Shown: positions 46,430 through 58,439 of the stretch, piece by piece
Layout: the number at the start of each line of letters is the position of its first letter
Numbering within the stretch: the stretch's first letter is position 1
Assembly (NCBI GenBank): GCA_958298945.1
Contig: OY282605.1
Coordinates: 26,018,811-26,082,810, forward strand
Direction: 5' to 3'
Length of the DNA stretch: 64,000 nucleotides
DNA from: Atherix ibis
Lineage: Eukaryota > Arthropoda > Insecta > Diptera > Athericidae
Notes under the pieces: generated by a model
Databases searched by the model: none
Told to the model about the DNA's origin: nothing
Seen by the model: the letters and a program-made list of their open reading frames with translations, nothing else
Program-made: the position numbers and the translations under genes

Positions 46430-47240
46430 GGAATTATCCACTTTGTACTTCGTAAAATAAATATAAATAAAATATATTTTTAAATAAAATTTGCCTGAAC
46501 TTCTTATTACTTAATAACAACTAAACTTTAATACTTCTTATTATTTACCTTTCGAAGTAAATTGTAATGACTTTTTCATACATTTTATGCTGTAAATCGG
46601 TCATTATTTAATGGATATTAAATTTTTATTAGAAATACTCTAACGACGTCAAATTGCATAATCTTAGAGGCCGATTGACATCGCAAAATCGCAAAATTTC
46701 GCATTCTGTGAATTTTTGTGCATTACAGCCAAATCGAATTGCATGACTTTTAGCGCCATCTTAAGACCAGTTATAGTCCAGCTTATATTTTTTTAATTCA
46801 GACTAAAAACAAATCGCTTATCATACGACCATAGCGCTCAGAATTAACGGTAACGGCCTCAAAGCCAATGACAACTTAAGAAACCAAAAGGCACTCTTGA
46901 CAGTAATTTTTAGAAGATACAATGGCTCTCTAATAATCACTTATAAGTTTTTAGAGCCCCATATATAGTAGATTTATTGACTTACTTATCCACTGAATGA
47001 GAAATGAGCCTCATTGCCAAAGCTCATTAGGTTGGAAATTAGTATCCAAAGCTGGATCAATAAAACAATCTTTATTATAAGTGGCAAATTATATACTAAA
47101 TAAAAATTATTTAAAAATATATTTTCTATAAAATTTGTCAAAAAACGAATCTGTACTTTACAAACTAAAAAATTGATAGGCCGGTAGTATTGATTAATGT
47201 ATGGAGGGTTGTAAGGAGTAAACAACAATCGGCGTTTTTT
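46430..47240 (-). mobile_element. Family D DDE transposon relic
   Basis: It begins just after mariner C2 with ttatccactttgtacttcg (about 46434), a family D terminus. The minus strand then shows decayed C-terminal coding: HKNSQNAKFCDFAMSIGL corresponds to SRFGxVNWxxRS. The shared tract agatacaatggctctc is at about 46916. At about 47000-47018 the minus strand encodes GNEAHFSFSG, the DEAHF-type motif. The upstream half is not recognised, so the right limit is uncertain. Confidence 0.55.
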
Positions 47241-47346
47241 CTGCTCAAATTCCGAGATCAGTAAAGTTTAAGTCTTTGATGGGTGTTTTCAAAAAAAAAA
47301 AAACGGAAAATAGTTCTTAATCAAGGAGATAAGTATGACGGGAATG

Positions 47347-47403
47347 AAACTTTTTATAACGTGACACAATTACATCACGATTGTGTCATGTTATAAAAAG
47401 TTT
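47347..47403. repeat. 24-bp inverted repeat with 9-nt loop
   Basis: The left arm begins aaactttttataacgtgaca (47347-47370). The right arm ends tgttataaaaagttt (47380-47403). One mismatch; the loop is tacatcacg. It lies at the downstream edge of the jockey-like fragment. Confidence 0.88.
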
Positions 47404-47409
47404 AGGGTC

Positions 47410-48030
47410 ACGTTGAATAACACTACTGCGAACAGTAAAGAGAGCATCCACAATTTTACAAAGTATCTTTCACTGGAGGGATTGAATTTGACGGGAGGTA
47501 GAAGGCGTGATAAAGTCTCAGGGTTCTAGTCTGTAAGTCCAAATAGGTGAAGGTTCGGCATTGTGTAAAATTAGTTTGGGTGAGGTTAGAATGGTTTTCT
47601 AGAAAACGATATAGTTGGGGGTATAGTCTGTTTAGCTCTTTGAGTCTTGTATGTCGGCTTCATGTCAACGGTTTTTTTAAGTTCAGTCGCAGGTAATAAA
47701 TTAAGATATATGGTTTATGGTGGAGTGTAAAAGTTACGGGGACACATTTGCTTTGGTTGGACTTCAGTTCTAGAGTATAAATATTGTAGGAGATGGGGCC
47801 AAGCACACTACCCTGCAGAATTTCAATAAATATTGGCGAGATATTGGAGAGTCCATTGGATTCGTTTAATTGGAAGTGTCGGTTAGAAAAAAATGACTTA
47901 AGATAATTTATGAAGATAGAAATTCTCTTGAATTTCCAGAGAAAGCCCCGATGCCATACTCTATCAAAGGCTTGGCTAATATCTAGAAATGTACTGGGAC
48001 AATACACCTTTGTTTTCTAAAGAAAATTCA
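47410..48030 (-). mobile_element. Jockey-like non-LTR retrotransposon fragment
   Basis: The minus strand of 47660-48007 encodes TFLDISQAFDRVWHRGFLWK, then a fingers/palm stretch, then QGSVLGPISYNIYTLEL. These are reverse transcriptase motifs typical of jockey-clade LINEs (known forms read FLDISQAFDRVWH and PQGSVLGP). The FADD catalytic box is not seen. The sequence after LGP quickly loses similarity. Further downstream, near 47530-47550, PIWTYRLEP marks the family's C-terminal region, so about half of the domain is deleted between them. No endonuclease part is present. It is 5'-truncated and internally deleted. Confidence 0.7.
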
Positions 48031-48157
48031 ATGAAATCGAGGAGTCGATGACACTCCTTCGTAGTGAAGTATTTGGAATATTTTTTTTATATTTAAAAAT
48101 AACCTAAAAACCAACTTCACGGTTGGTAATTAAATTTTAGAATTAAAGTAGGAAATA

Positions 48158-49256
48158 CTAGGTATATAAGCTTAAATCCGCTGTTTTTTAGTTTTTTATA
48201 GAAAGCAAAAACAAATTTATTCAAAGTACTTGCCCTCGCTAGCTACACATTTTTCCCATCTTTCGGGCAATTTGTGGATACCAAGCCAAATAAATTCCTT
48301 CTCTTTCGAGGCAAACCATTCATCAAGCCATTTTCGGACGTCTTCGTAAGAATCGAAGTGCTGCTCAACGAGCGCGTGGCCCATTTCCAAAAACAGGTGG
48401 TAGTCAGAAGGGGCCAGGTCTGGTGAATACCAGAAGCGGGGTGGGGTAGCACCTTTCAGTTGAGAGTCTCCAAGTAGTTTCGGACCATTTTTGACGTGTG
48501 CGATAGTGCGTTTTCGTGGAGGAAAATCAGCTTGTCATGTCTTTGTTCATAATCCGTCCTTTTTTCATGCAGAGCACGGTGCAATTTGATCAGTTGTTGG
48601 TGGTAGCGGTGGGCATTGACAGTTTCACCAGTAGACAATACCCTGCTGATTCCACCAAACGCACAGCATCGTCTTCCATCCGAAGCGATTTGGTCTTGGG
48701 GAAGATGTTGATGGTTGGCCGTGATCAACCACTTTTCATCGCCTGTCACAATCCGATGCAGAAACGACTTTCTTTTTTGTCTGGCGAGCAAAATTTCAAT
48801 TCATGCGGCACCCATTTTCTGATCTTTTCAATATTCTCCATAGCACGCAGACGCATGGAAATGGTCTCAACCTTCCTTGGCCGATTTTCACGATTCTTGT
48901 CTCACAAGTCAAAATTGCTGTCTGTGAACCGACGAAACCAAACTCGGCACGTTGTTTCCGATAAAGCACTATCACCATAGACCTCCATAATCACTCAATG
49001 CGATTCGGCAGTCGATTTCTTCAAATGGAAGCAGAAAAGCAGAGCTCCCCGCATATTTTCTTTTTCTGTCACAAAACTAAATATGATTACCAAAGGAAAA
49101 ATATATGTTGTTATACGAAATTGCTAACAATGTGCACTGATTAATGTTGATAGATGTCAAACTAATAAAAAAAAAAGTATGGCGTGCCAATGGTAGCTTA
49201 ATACGCTCACTCACGCCATCTATGACCAAACAGCGGATTTAAGCTTATACACCTGG
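48158..49256 (-). mobile_element. Mauritiana-type mariner, both ends, internally deleted
   Basis: The ends are ctaggtatataagcttaaat (from 48158) and atttaagcttatacacctgg (to 49256), flanked by TA at 48156-48157 and 49257-49258. At 1099 bp it lacks nearly 200 bp compared with a full element. Confidence 0.9.
48217..49084 (-). pseudogene. Mauritiana-type mariner transposase pseudogene, start lost
   Basis: The position of the start codon reads ATA instead of ATG (49084-49082). The first helix-turn-helix region and linker are partly deleted. Surviving pieces: RKSFLHRIVTGDEKWL (first catalytic Asp), then a deletion that removes FENPKRKKSW, then TGETVNAHRYHQQLIKLHRA and FLHENALSHTSKMVRNYLE. There HDNAPSH has become HENALSH, so the second catalytic aspartate is glutamate. 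The C-terminal KYFE with its stop lies at 48217-48230. Inactive. Confidence 0.85.
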
Positions 49257-51104
49257 TAAATGCGGCGGAAAAATATTTTTTTAAAGATTTTTGCCAATAA
49301 TTGAAAGTGACTTATTGTTTGTTAAAAAGTGGGCCAGTTTATTTTTAAGATAATTGTTTTACTATATTCGAGAGTGGTCAGATCGTAGCCGTGAGCTTTA
49401 TTTTTGCAATGGTATTTAATGAAATTGGAAACTTTTAACAATTCAATTATATTTGCTCTATAAAAATATGCAGAATTCACAAAAACTTTGAAAAAAAAAT
49501 TATTTTTAGTGCACAAAATAAAAATAAAAAAAAAATCTTTACCAAAAACATTAAAAGTCAAATACTAAAAGAACAGTCTCTGTTAGCTTTTAAACTTAAC
49601 ATTCACGTGTTAAAAGTTAACAAAATTTATGACACATTTGCGTCAACTGCAAATTTACATTTTAAATACAAAATATCATATTTTATTTCAGAAACCGAAA
49701 TGTCATATTTTGTTTTGAAATTTTTTTTTTCCATAACGTGATTATGAGAGATTTTTGGATTATATTTTCGTTGGAAGTTGCTATCGGTATTCTGTAGAAA
49801 AATTTATTACTTTATATAAAATGTCACGGAAAATAATGTTCAAATTTTTATTTAATATAAATTTTTTATAAAATTTGAAATAAAAAATTACATCTTTAAA
49901 AGAAATTTATTTCATATAAAATATGAATAATAAAAATGGAGCAAATAATCTTATCCTTTTTTTTTGGTTTTTGGATACGAGTATCATTGTAGTTAGTATT
50001 CTTATATAAATACACGTTTTCCTTCGATATAATCATAATTTTTATAGGATAATTAATTTACTTCAACTCTTATAAAATATTGTACAATAATAATATGTTT
50101 AAAGGTTTTATTTTCCATAAATTTTAATATCTTTGATAATGGGCTAAAAAGAATGTGCCTTAAGAAATTCTTAGAACTTTATAAATTTATCCATAAATGT
50201 AAGAGTTCTAAATAACTTAAGTTAAATATTGTACTAACTAGAATACCTTAACTTTGATGCAAATGTAGAGGGAAAAAAAGTGTTCAAAAGAAATAGTTCG
50301 AAAACACTTCATAGATTTTTATGGTCACACTCATCATAGGAAAGATGATTTTTATTAACACTTCTAAATGTTCGGGCCTTTTATGGCTATAGGAGTGGTA
50401 TTGTTACCATTTCCTTGGAAATATTACAAACTATAACTTAACTGTCTCAGGTGATAAAAGCATTTCGAAATTAGCTATAAATATCCAAGAAAGAACTACT
50501 TTTATGATTACGACTCAAAGTATGGTGTCATATTGGCATTGTTGTCAACGACGCCGTTTTCCTGTAATGGAGCACTCCCAACTTAAGACTAACACCTTCT
50601 AATATATCTACAATGGAATTTTTGTCAATGATCTTTTAATAAGTATGCAATTTGAAGTACCTGTAAAGGCACTGAGGTAGGTACGAAAGTACTCGGACAA
50701 GATTATTTACCCAGAGCCATAAGGCAATAATAATCGTACATTGTAATGCGTTTGGTAAATTTGCCACGTTTGGATATGGTAGGCAAGAAAAATGGGTACA
50801 TCCACGTAAATATCCAATTAAATGTAAATAATAAAATATTATAAGACGATGTCACATCTAAAATAGATATTCGCACATTTCATGAATCGTTAACGGTTGT
50901 AAAAATTAATCTTAAACTATCGCGTCGTAATCTGTATCTACAGAATGATTACCATACAAAAAACCTATAATTTTGCAGAAAAAATTTTTATGAGCACTTT
51001 TATTACAAAATTTAAAGATATTCAAATTATCTTAGACTCAAATTGTAGATTTATTTAAAATTTTCAGATTTTAATCCTTATCATAAAATTAATAGTAGAA
51101 CTTA
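49257..51104. other. AT-rich non-coding stretch
   Basis: No gene seen. The part at about 50300-50800 is more complex. Open stretches are short and unrecognised. Confidence 0.45.
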
Positions 51105-53130
51105 TCCAATTTAAACTTTGGAAAGTAAGAAATTAAAAATTCTACTTTTAATTTTGAATTTTATAAATTTTCTTACCGATTATATTAAATAAATTTTGCC
51201 ATTATTAAAAAAAATTATTATTTAAATTTTTGCTACAAAACTTCTTATAGAAGTCGATACTTTTTTGGTAATTTTTTATGACTTTTTCGCATATTTTCGG
51301 CTTGTAATTTGTCCAGTACTTGACGCATATTGATTTTTAAATGCTCCAAAGTCTTAAAAATATTTATAAAAATATGATTTTTATATAGTTTTATAAGAAA
51401 CTGTCTAACCTTTTAAAATCGTGCTATCTTCGAAGCTACGCATCCTCGGCATTTTTCGGCCATCAAAGCCGAAATTTGCCATGTTCTGTATCTTGTGGTG
51501 CTATTAAACATAAAGTTCAGATTAAATTCTAAAGTTTAAGCTAAAAAATATTGGCTATCATGTGAGCATAGATAGCACTCAGAATAGAGGTTAACGATTT
51601 CTGCTTATTTATTTTTAATAATTCTTTTAGACCAAAATACACACAAAATAGTTACTTTTCGCAGATACAATTTTTTAATTTTTTTTAAATTTGACAAATT
51701 TTTCATTTCTACGTTATTGTACAATTGTTACATAACACATATATGCATTTATACACATAGACATCAGACACAGTCGCTCCTATGGACCATATAGCGGCAC
51801 TAGAGTCTCTGTGAACTCTCTCCATCTGCTTCTGTCTTGGGCTAGCGTTTTCACTTCCGGCCATGACTTGCCAATTTGTTGGTGTTGGCGCTCGACTGAT
51901 CTTCTCCAAGTGGTCCTTGGTCATCCTCTGCTGTGATTGCCCTGTAGGTTCCAATCTAGTGCCATCCTTGCTATGTCCGTAGGTGGTTTTCGCAAGGTGT
52001 GGCCTTGTTTTGAGACTTACGAGTCGTGCTGTCGGTTACTTTCCATGTTTCGCAGCCGTACAGCAGGACTGGCTTGACGTTTGAACTGAATATTAGAAGT
52101 TTGAGTGCTATGGAGAGGTGGTTGGAACGCCACATGTTCCCAAGTGAGATGTACGCTTGTCGCGCCTTGTTGATGCGCGTTTGGATGTCTGTTTCAGTTC
52201 CACCATCCTTGCTGAGCATGCTGCCAAGGTAACAGAACTTTTCGACATCTTCAACTTGGGTACCGTGTAGCATCAAGGGCCTCTCGCAGGTGGCGCCGAT
52301 ACGCATCAATTTGGTATTCTTGATGTTGGTTCTCATCCCCACTTCATCGGCGTTGGAGGCCAGAGCATTCAGTTTCTCCTGAATGCCGTTGAAGGTGTGG
52401 GACATGAGACATATGTCGTCGGCGTAGTTCAGGTCATGGAGCTTCTCATGCAGTGTTCACTGGATACCGTTGCTGGCTGTGTTGTTAGTGCGTTGAAGGA
52501 TTAGGTCTAGGGCGATTATGAAGAGGATAGGCGAGATTACGCAACCCTGCCTGACTCCTCTCGAGATGTTGAATGGATCTCTGTTTCGTCCTTTGAAGCG
52601 CACTCTACACGGGGCCTCACGGTATAGTTCTCGGATGAGATCGATGATGGCCTGTGTGATGCCTAGTTCAGCCAGAGCACTCCAGATGGCGTCGCGAGAA
52701 ATCATGTCGAAGGTTCTTTCGAAGTCAACGAAGAGAAGATAGAGCGGGCTGTTTCATTCATTCGAATGTTCAATGATCATTCTTAGGCTGCTGATGTGAT
52801 CAACACAGGAGCGGTTTGGTCTAAAGCCAGACTGGTCGTTGCGAAGGGCACTTTCCACTGTTGGAGTGATGCGAGTCAGGATGATTGGCGCGATTAGTTT
52901 CTGGATGGTGTTCAGCAGAGTGATTCCCCCCGATACAATGGCTTTTATAAATTTACTTATGGATTTTTTAAGCCCTATAAATTACAATTTTAGCTCAAAT
53001 GAACATCATCACTAAAGAATACTTTATTCAAAACGAGACTGAACTTTCATCTATAGCCGCTTGTTTATTCATTACCGAAACAGAGTATCTTTTACATATT
53101 CTCCCACTTTATTTGTCAGAAAGATAAACT
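51105..53130 (-). mobile_element. Family D DDE transposon relic split by a LINE insertion
   Basis: The left terminus ttatccaatttaaactttgg starts at about 51102-51109. Minus-strand C-terminal remnants fill 51190-51500. The tract gcagatacaat at 51661-51671 is cut by the LINE and resumes at 52932 as gatacaatggcttttat, which matches the uninterrupted cagatacaatggcttc tract at 62.7 kb. At about 52996-53020 the minus strand reads FFSDDVHLS, the DEAHF-type motif. The right terminus is not identified. Confidence 0.6.
51672..52931 (-). mobile_element. Non-LTR retrotransposon, 5'-truncated, with 8-bp target duplication
   Basis: Flanked by gatacaat at 51664-51671 and 52932-52939, with a T-rich tract at its low end (the 3' tail of a minus-strand insert). 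The coding order is that of a reverse transcriptase: QKLIAPIILTRITPTVES, SGFRPNRSCVDHISSLR, YLLFVDFERTFDM, SRGVRQGCVISPILF, LNYADDICLM (the catalytic YADD at 52415-52426), TKLMRIGA, CYLGSMLSKDGGTETDI and LLYGCETWK. Further C-terminal pieces are GHTLRKPPTDIARMALDWN and EKISRAPTPTNWQ. It is broken by TGA codons where tryptophan is likely (about 52752 and 52457-52459), by an internal deletion near 52030 and by a frameshift near 51950. The endonuclease is absent through 5' truncation. Clade not assigned. Confidence 0.88.
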
Positions 53131-56100
53131 TTTATTAAATGGCAAATAAAATTCTAATTAATTAATAATTTTAAAAAAAATATATACTATTAACTGTAAA
53201 TTTAAAAGGATTTTTTTTTCAAAACTATAAAATGGATAATATTACTTTTTATTTCTAGATGAAAAAAATGATTTATATCATAAATTTTAATATTAATTTT
53301 TTTTACTAATCTAATCCATATTTTTCATCAAAAAATTATGTCACAAATCTGACCTAAAAAATATATTATTACTTTACCTTACCAAACACCCTCCCCCTCC
53401 CACCCTCCAACACTTTGGAAGAAACAATTTTCCTTGAAAAATTGACAATTTATAAAAAATTTAAATATAAATTAAAATGTCACCGAATATCTGATAAGAG
53501 TTAATTGCAGAAGAAAATCGGAACAAGTTTGATACTGAAAGTGATGAGGTGCACGGGTGCACAGAACCGAAAAATTTAGTGTCCGCCGCCATGCAATGAT
53601 AAATACCAGCGCATATGAAAATATGGTCTCCACCGGCAGAATTTGTTTACATTTCAATCAAATTCAATTCAAGTTTTTTTTGAAGTCACTTGATTTGCAT
53701 CTTAAAAGATTTCTGAGAGTTTACAGTATCCGTGTAATCAGAATTCGAATCTGCATTGAAGTCAACTGTTGCTCCCAAATCATATGCGAAGATGCGTGAA
53801 GACACCGCCTTAGGTCTGCAAAGTTGCCATGCTATAGGCAGGAACAATCGATTTGCATACAAGGTCCTTATCAGGCGTGATATACATTTTCAATCTCACG
53901 ATTTCTTGTTGGATTTTTTTCCTCACTATCCCGCATAGTGATTGCAATCAGAAGCTTGCCACAAAGTGTCTACCTGTTCAAGAAGCTGAATTCTTTTACA
54001 TTAAAAATATGCTCAGTACTTCCGAAATTTAATTTGATCTGACCTGCTTCATTTTTCATAAGCAAATTTGGCGTATCATCTTCGAAACCTGCACAGAATT
54101 ACTCAAAAAAAATGTTTAATCTATTCTACGTTGGAAAATTTTTAAGGAACTTTTCGGATGGCAAATTGTATAAGAGATTTTTTTTGTAGATTTTACTAAA
54201 ATTAAAATAATTTGGAAAAAAAAATATTCCTAAACGTGCATTTTTACTTGAATTGATATTGTCACCTTCAGTAGTAATCTCAGTCAGTTTTTGGTATTAT
54301 TTTCCTTCTGGTCGAACAGGTATTGTTAATTTTTTTTAAACAAATTTAAGGTGGCACCAGTATATGTGATGCACGTACATGCAGTCACTGTTATCGTGAT
54401 GATCGCAACCGTTGACAAAAGACAACAATTGAACTGTGCTAAATTCACGAAAAAAATTTGCCCATCTTTTGTACTGTTGACAAGACGCTCCTCCATCACG
54501 TATAACATTTTGATTTTTTTTTTCTTCTTCTTCTAGATCATCATAACCAGTGGCTCCTACAACTTTCTTTCTCAATGCATAAGACCTCTTATGCTCCATC
54601 GGTAAATTTTAAAGAGCATTTTCAGTTTAATGTTTAAGCCAGAAAAACAATTCAAAATGGTACTTTTTCAAGATTAGCCAAAAAAACACTCGACTGGGTA
54701 TGGTGATCATCTTTAAGAAAAATAATAACGGTGCATCCTAGTAATTTTACTTTATTACTTTTTGCATCATCATACATACTAATATCCGTACATAGATATC
54801 TGCTAATAATTCATTTTGCTGCAGACATAGAAATCTAAACTGTGAGGCTGGAAAATTTTTAGAGCCAATTTATACCAGAGGAGGTATCGGTAGTTTCTGG
54901 TCTCATGTAAGATGAATCCATACTCGTGTACATTGTCAGTACTAGCAACTCTCTTTCATTCACTTTCTTATCTATTTTTGCAGTTGACACTACACCCTTT
55001 CACCCGTTTACAAAACACATTAAGTCTTTAATTCATTTTCTACAAAATCAGGCTCATCGTCCATACATTTGTTTACAATTTCTAAGAAAATTACTTTGCT
55101 AGAAAATGTCAATTTTTTAAACTAAACCATTTGGTTACTGCTATATTTATCGTTATTATTATTGTTATTATCAACATTACTATAGTTATTTGTTGGTAGT
55201 ATTACTATTAATAAAATCGCTGCAATCGTTTTGTCCCTACCTAACTCTACTTACCTGTGCCATATCGTATTGCAATTGCCTACTGACCAGTTGTTTTCGA
55301 GCGTGGAGCATTTCCTTTTGCATCCAAAAGGTTTCCCACAAAGATTATATTCACAAACTGGCGACATACTGTGTCCCATACATCGGAATAGTAGCTTTAG
55401 GCAGTATTTCCCATAGAATATATGAATAGATTGACGGTATGGTATGATGGTGTGGTGGTCGGTCAATATGAGCAATGCTCAGTTGGATATCTAAGAATTG
55501 GCGTACATCACTTAAGTGCTTTTGCTGGCTGTTGGGGAAAATGGGTTTGTTTGTCTCTAACTCGAACTCGAACTATGTCCAAAGTATCAACCATTAGAAT
55601 TGGTTCTTTAGCTACGCGAGTATACAATACAACGGACGTGAATGGATACTATTCACATGGAATGGAGTATTTATCCTTAATTGCCTATCATGATTTACGT
55701 ATGTTGTCATTAGGACGGTATGCTCGAGCAATAGTTAATATCGGCAATTGACATCGTACCGTACAATATGCCCGTACAAACATAACGTTTTGGCAAAGGT
55801 TAGAAATTTTATGAGGCTCCCCTTTATGTGGGTTCAAAATTATAATTTGAAATGATTGCATGCACACGGCTCGATGAGTGAATTGTCCACATGGAATGAT
55901 TTAAGACTGGCAATTAAACTTTCGATTGACTTCGTTGTTTGTAATTTAAACGAGAATTTTACACCTGGTCTGAATCTTTTATATGACTATCTAAAAATAT
56001 ATAATACGAAATACTATGAATATTGTGACTTTACTAATCAAAATGATAGATAACGTTTTATATTTTAGATAATATTGAGAAAATTTAATTAAAATGTCAA

Positions 56101-56227
56101 CTTTTGATAATTTTAAAATGATTTATTGAAATTGGTACTAAATATAATATAAGACTTTAATAACAAACTACAGAATGTAAATAGAATTTTTTCTCATATA
56201 CTTTTGATATTTCTAAAATCAAATGTT
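53131..56227. other. Non-coding stretch, partly complex
   Basis: AT-rich to about 53380, with a C-rich patch at 53389-53408. From 53470 to 54100 and 54830 to 56050 the sequence is more complex. The longest open stretch, 55422-55751 plus, has no recognisable domain, and its open frame may be chance. No splice structure could be supported. Confidence 0.35.
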
Positions 56228-56445
56228 AAGGATTATCCATTTTCTTGTTTGGAAAATATAGCACTTATTTTTAATAGTTATTATTTAAAAAGTATAATCT
56301 TGTTTTTACGTTTATTTATTTTGAAATTTGCCAAGTTTAAAACTATAAATTGTTTTTTTTTAAATGAAATGTAATCAGAATTTTTATAGCTTCCTAAGAG
56401 ATGAGGCTCATTTCTCACTCAAACAAATAACAAAATTGCAATATA

Positions 56446-57726
56446 CGAGGGTCGTTCAATAAGTCCTTAGAAAATCCAAGAAATTGCGCTCGTAGTGTCG
56501 GTAAAGATTTTTTTTTGTAAGTAACATTATCTGTCAAAATTTCAGCTCGATCCATAGCTTAGGTCAATTTCTATCGTCGATTAAAGTTAACGACATTTAT
56601 TTGTGCATAACAATGGAAAAAAGCGAGTTTAGGGCTGTCATCAAACATCTCCATTTGAAAGGCTTAAGCCCGAAAAAAATCAAAGCCGAGTTGGATGCAG
56701 TTCATCGCACATCTGCACCTGTGTTTGCGACGGTTTACAATTGGGTGAATGAATTTAAACGTGGCCGTTCATCCACAAAAAGATGAACATCGTTCAGGAC
56801 GCCCAGTTGAGGTGTCAACTCCTGAAATCATCGACAAAATCCACGATCTGAATATGAACGATCGGCGAATTAAAGTGCGCGAATTAGTTGAGACCACGAG
56901 CATATCACAAGGTACAGTCGCTTCAATTTTGCATGAAAAATTGTCTGTGAAAAAAATTTCGGCAAGATGGGTGCCGCGTTTGCTCTCAGAGGAGAATAAG
57001 TGCAATCGTGTAGTGGACTCTGAGGCTATGTTGGCACTCTTTCATCGCAATCCTGCCGAATTCCTTCGTCGATATGCCACTATGGACGAAACCTGGATAC
57101 ACTACTACATTCCAGAAATGAAGAGACAGTCATCACAGTGGATTTTCAAGGGTGAACGGGCTTCGAAGAAGGCAAAAACTGTGCCATTGGCCGGCAAGGT
57201 GATGGCCACGGTCTTTTGGGATTCGCAGGGCATCATTTTTATCGACTACTTGGAAAAAGGAAAAACAATAACAGGAGCGTATTACGCGTCATTATTGCAA
57301 CGGTTGAGCGAGGAAATCAAAGAGAAACGCCCCCATCTGAAGAAAAAAAAATCCTCTTGCATCAGGACAATGCGCGTGTGCACACCTGCGCTGTTTCCAT
57401 GGCCAAAATTGTGGAATTGAGAATGGAATTGTTGCAGCATCCCGCTTATTCACCAGATTTAGCCCCGAGTGACTATTTTCTTTTCCCCAATCTGAAGAAA
57501 TGGCTTGGCGGACGACGGTTCACTTCCAACGAGGACGTCATTGCTCAAACGGATGAGTATTTTGCAGAACTTCCGAAATCCTATTTTTTGGACGGGATAA
57601 AAATTTTGGAAAAACGGTTGGAAAAGTGAATAGAGCTAAAAGGAGATTGTGTTGCAAAATAAAAAATTTTTTTTTTAAAAAACAGTTTTTTCCATCTTTT
57701 TTTGAGGACTTATTGAACGACCCTCG
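56446..57726 (+). mobile_element. Family C mariner copy C3, both ends and TA duplications
   Basis: The ends are cgagggtcgttcaataagtc (from 56446) and gacttattgaacgaccctcg (to 57726), flanked by TA at 56444-56445 and 57727-57728. At 1281 bp it is full length and the least damaged family C copy in the window. Confidence 0.94.
56613..57662 (+). pseudogene. Family C mariner transposase pseudogene (C3)
   Basis: ATG at 56613 (MEKSEFRAVIKHLHLKG). Four lesions are visible. An A5 run after RSST (about 56775-56779), shared with C1, shifts the frame. The A9 run before HQDNARVH (about 57343-57351), shared with C1 and C2, shifts it again. Cys to stop (TGA at 57627-57629) comes near the C-terminus. YVEK has become CVAK before TAA at 57660-57662. 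Domains in order: helix-turn-helix region, GRPVEVSTPEI, SARWVPRLL, RYATMDETWIHYY, HQDNARVH and YSPDLAPSDYFLF. All three catalytic aspartates are encoded, but never in a single frame. Confidence 0.88.
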
Positions 57727-58439
57727 TATGAAGCTATAAAAATCTAAAAGTTAAAAATCTATAAAAATACTTTATCTGAAGTTATTTTTGGTTTGTATTT
57801 CTTTGAAAAATGAAGAAGAAGAAATGGTTTTTGTCAATTTTAAGAGTTATGAGTTAAAATTTTTTAACTGGGTCATATGTGGTTTTAACGAAATAGCGCC
57901 AAAAGTCTCACAACACGATCATTTGTTAAAATTTATTGTACGATAAATTCTTAAGACGCGTCATTTCAAGATTTGGTATTGTCAATTGGTCTTCAAGATC
58001 GTGCAATTTGACGCTATAGAAATGATTTTTACAAGGCTACGTAAAAAATCATATTAGCACTGGTAATTTTTCAACTATGAGTCATTTAAAAATCAATACC
58101 CGTAAAGTTGTGACCACCCAAAATGTTTGAAAAAGTCATGAAAAAATTTATACAAAAGGATTGCACCCTGCAATTATTTTTCTGCGACCTTTTTTACCGA
58201 TTTTAAATTTATTACATAATAATAAAAAATTATCAATATTATATATTTTTAAAATATTTAAAATATATAATTAGTTAAAAACTAATATATTTAAATCAAA
58301 TTTTTATTAAAATTGATATCTAAAATATATTTTATTTAACTTTACTTTTCGAAGTAACAATTGGATAACTAATTTTATTCGGTGTTATGAGAAGTATCCG
58401 ACTTGATGTATAAATGGCTGTTGTTGTTTGAAAAATATG

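Larger units (their letters stand above)
56228..58378 (+). mobile_element. Family D DDE transposon relic split by mariner C3
   Basis: The left terminus ttatccattttcttgtttgg begins at about 56233. At 56400-56417 the plus strand encodes DEAHFSL exactly. Mariner C3 then inserts at TA 56444-56445. The relic resumes at 57727. The plus strand of 57970-58160 carries SRFGIVNWSSRSCNLT, MSHLKINTRKV and, after frameshifts, the KVMKKFIQKDC-like C-terminus. The right terminus, cgaagtaacaattggataac, ends near 58371. Without C3 the relic is about 870 bp, so it is internally deleted between DEAHF and the C-terminal part. Confidence 0.72.

Noticed and set aside
55422..55751. 109-codon open stretch as a host gene
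   Set aside because: No domain, no splice context, and it overlaps other frames. Chance cannot be excluded.
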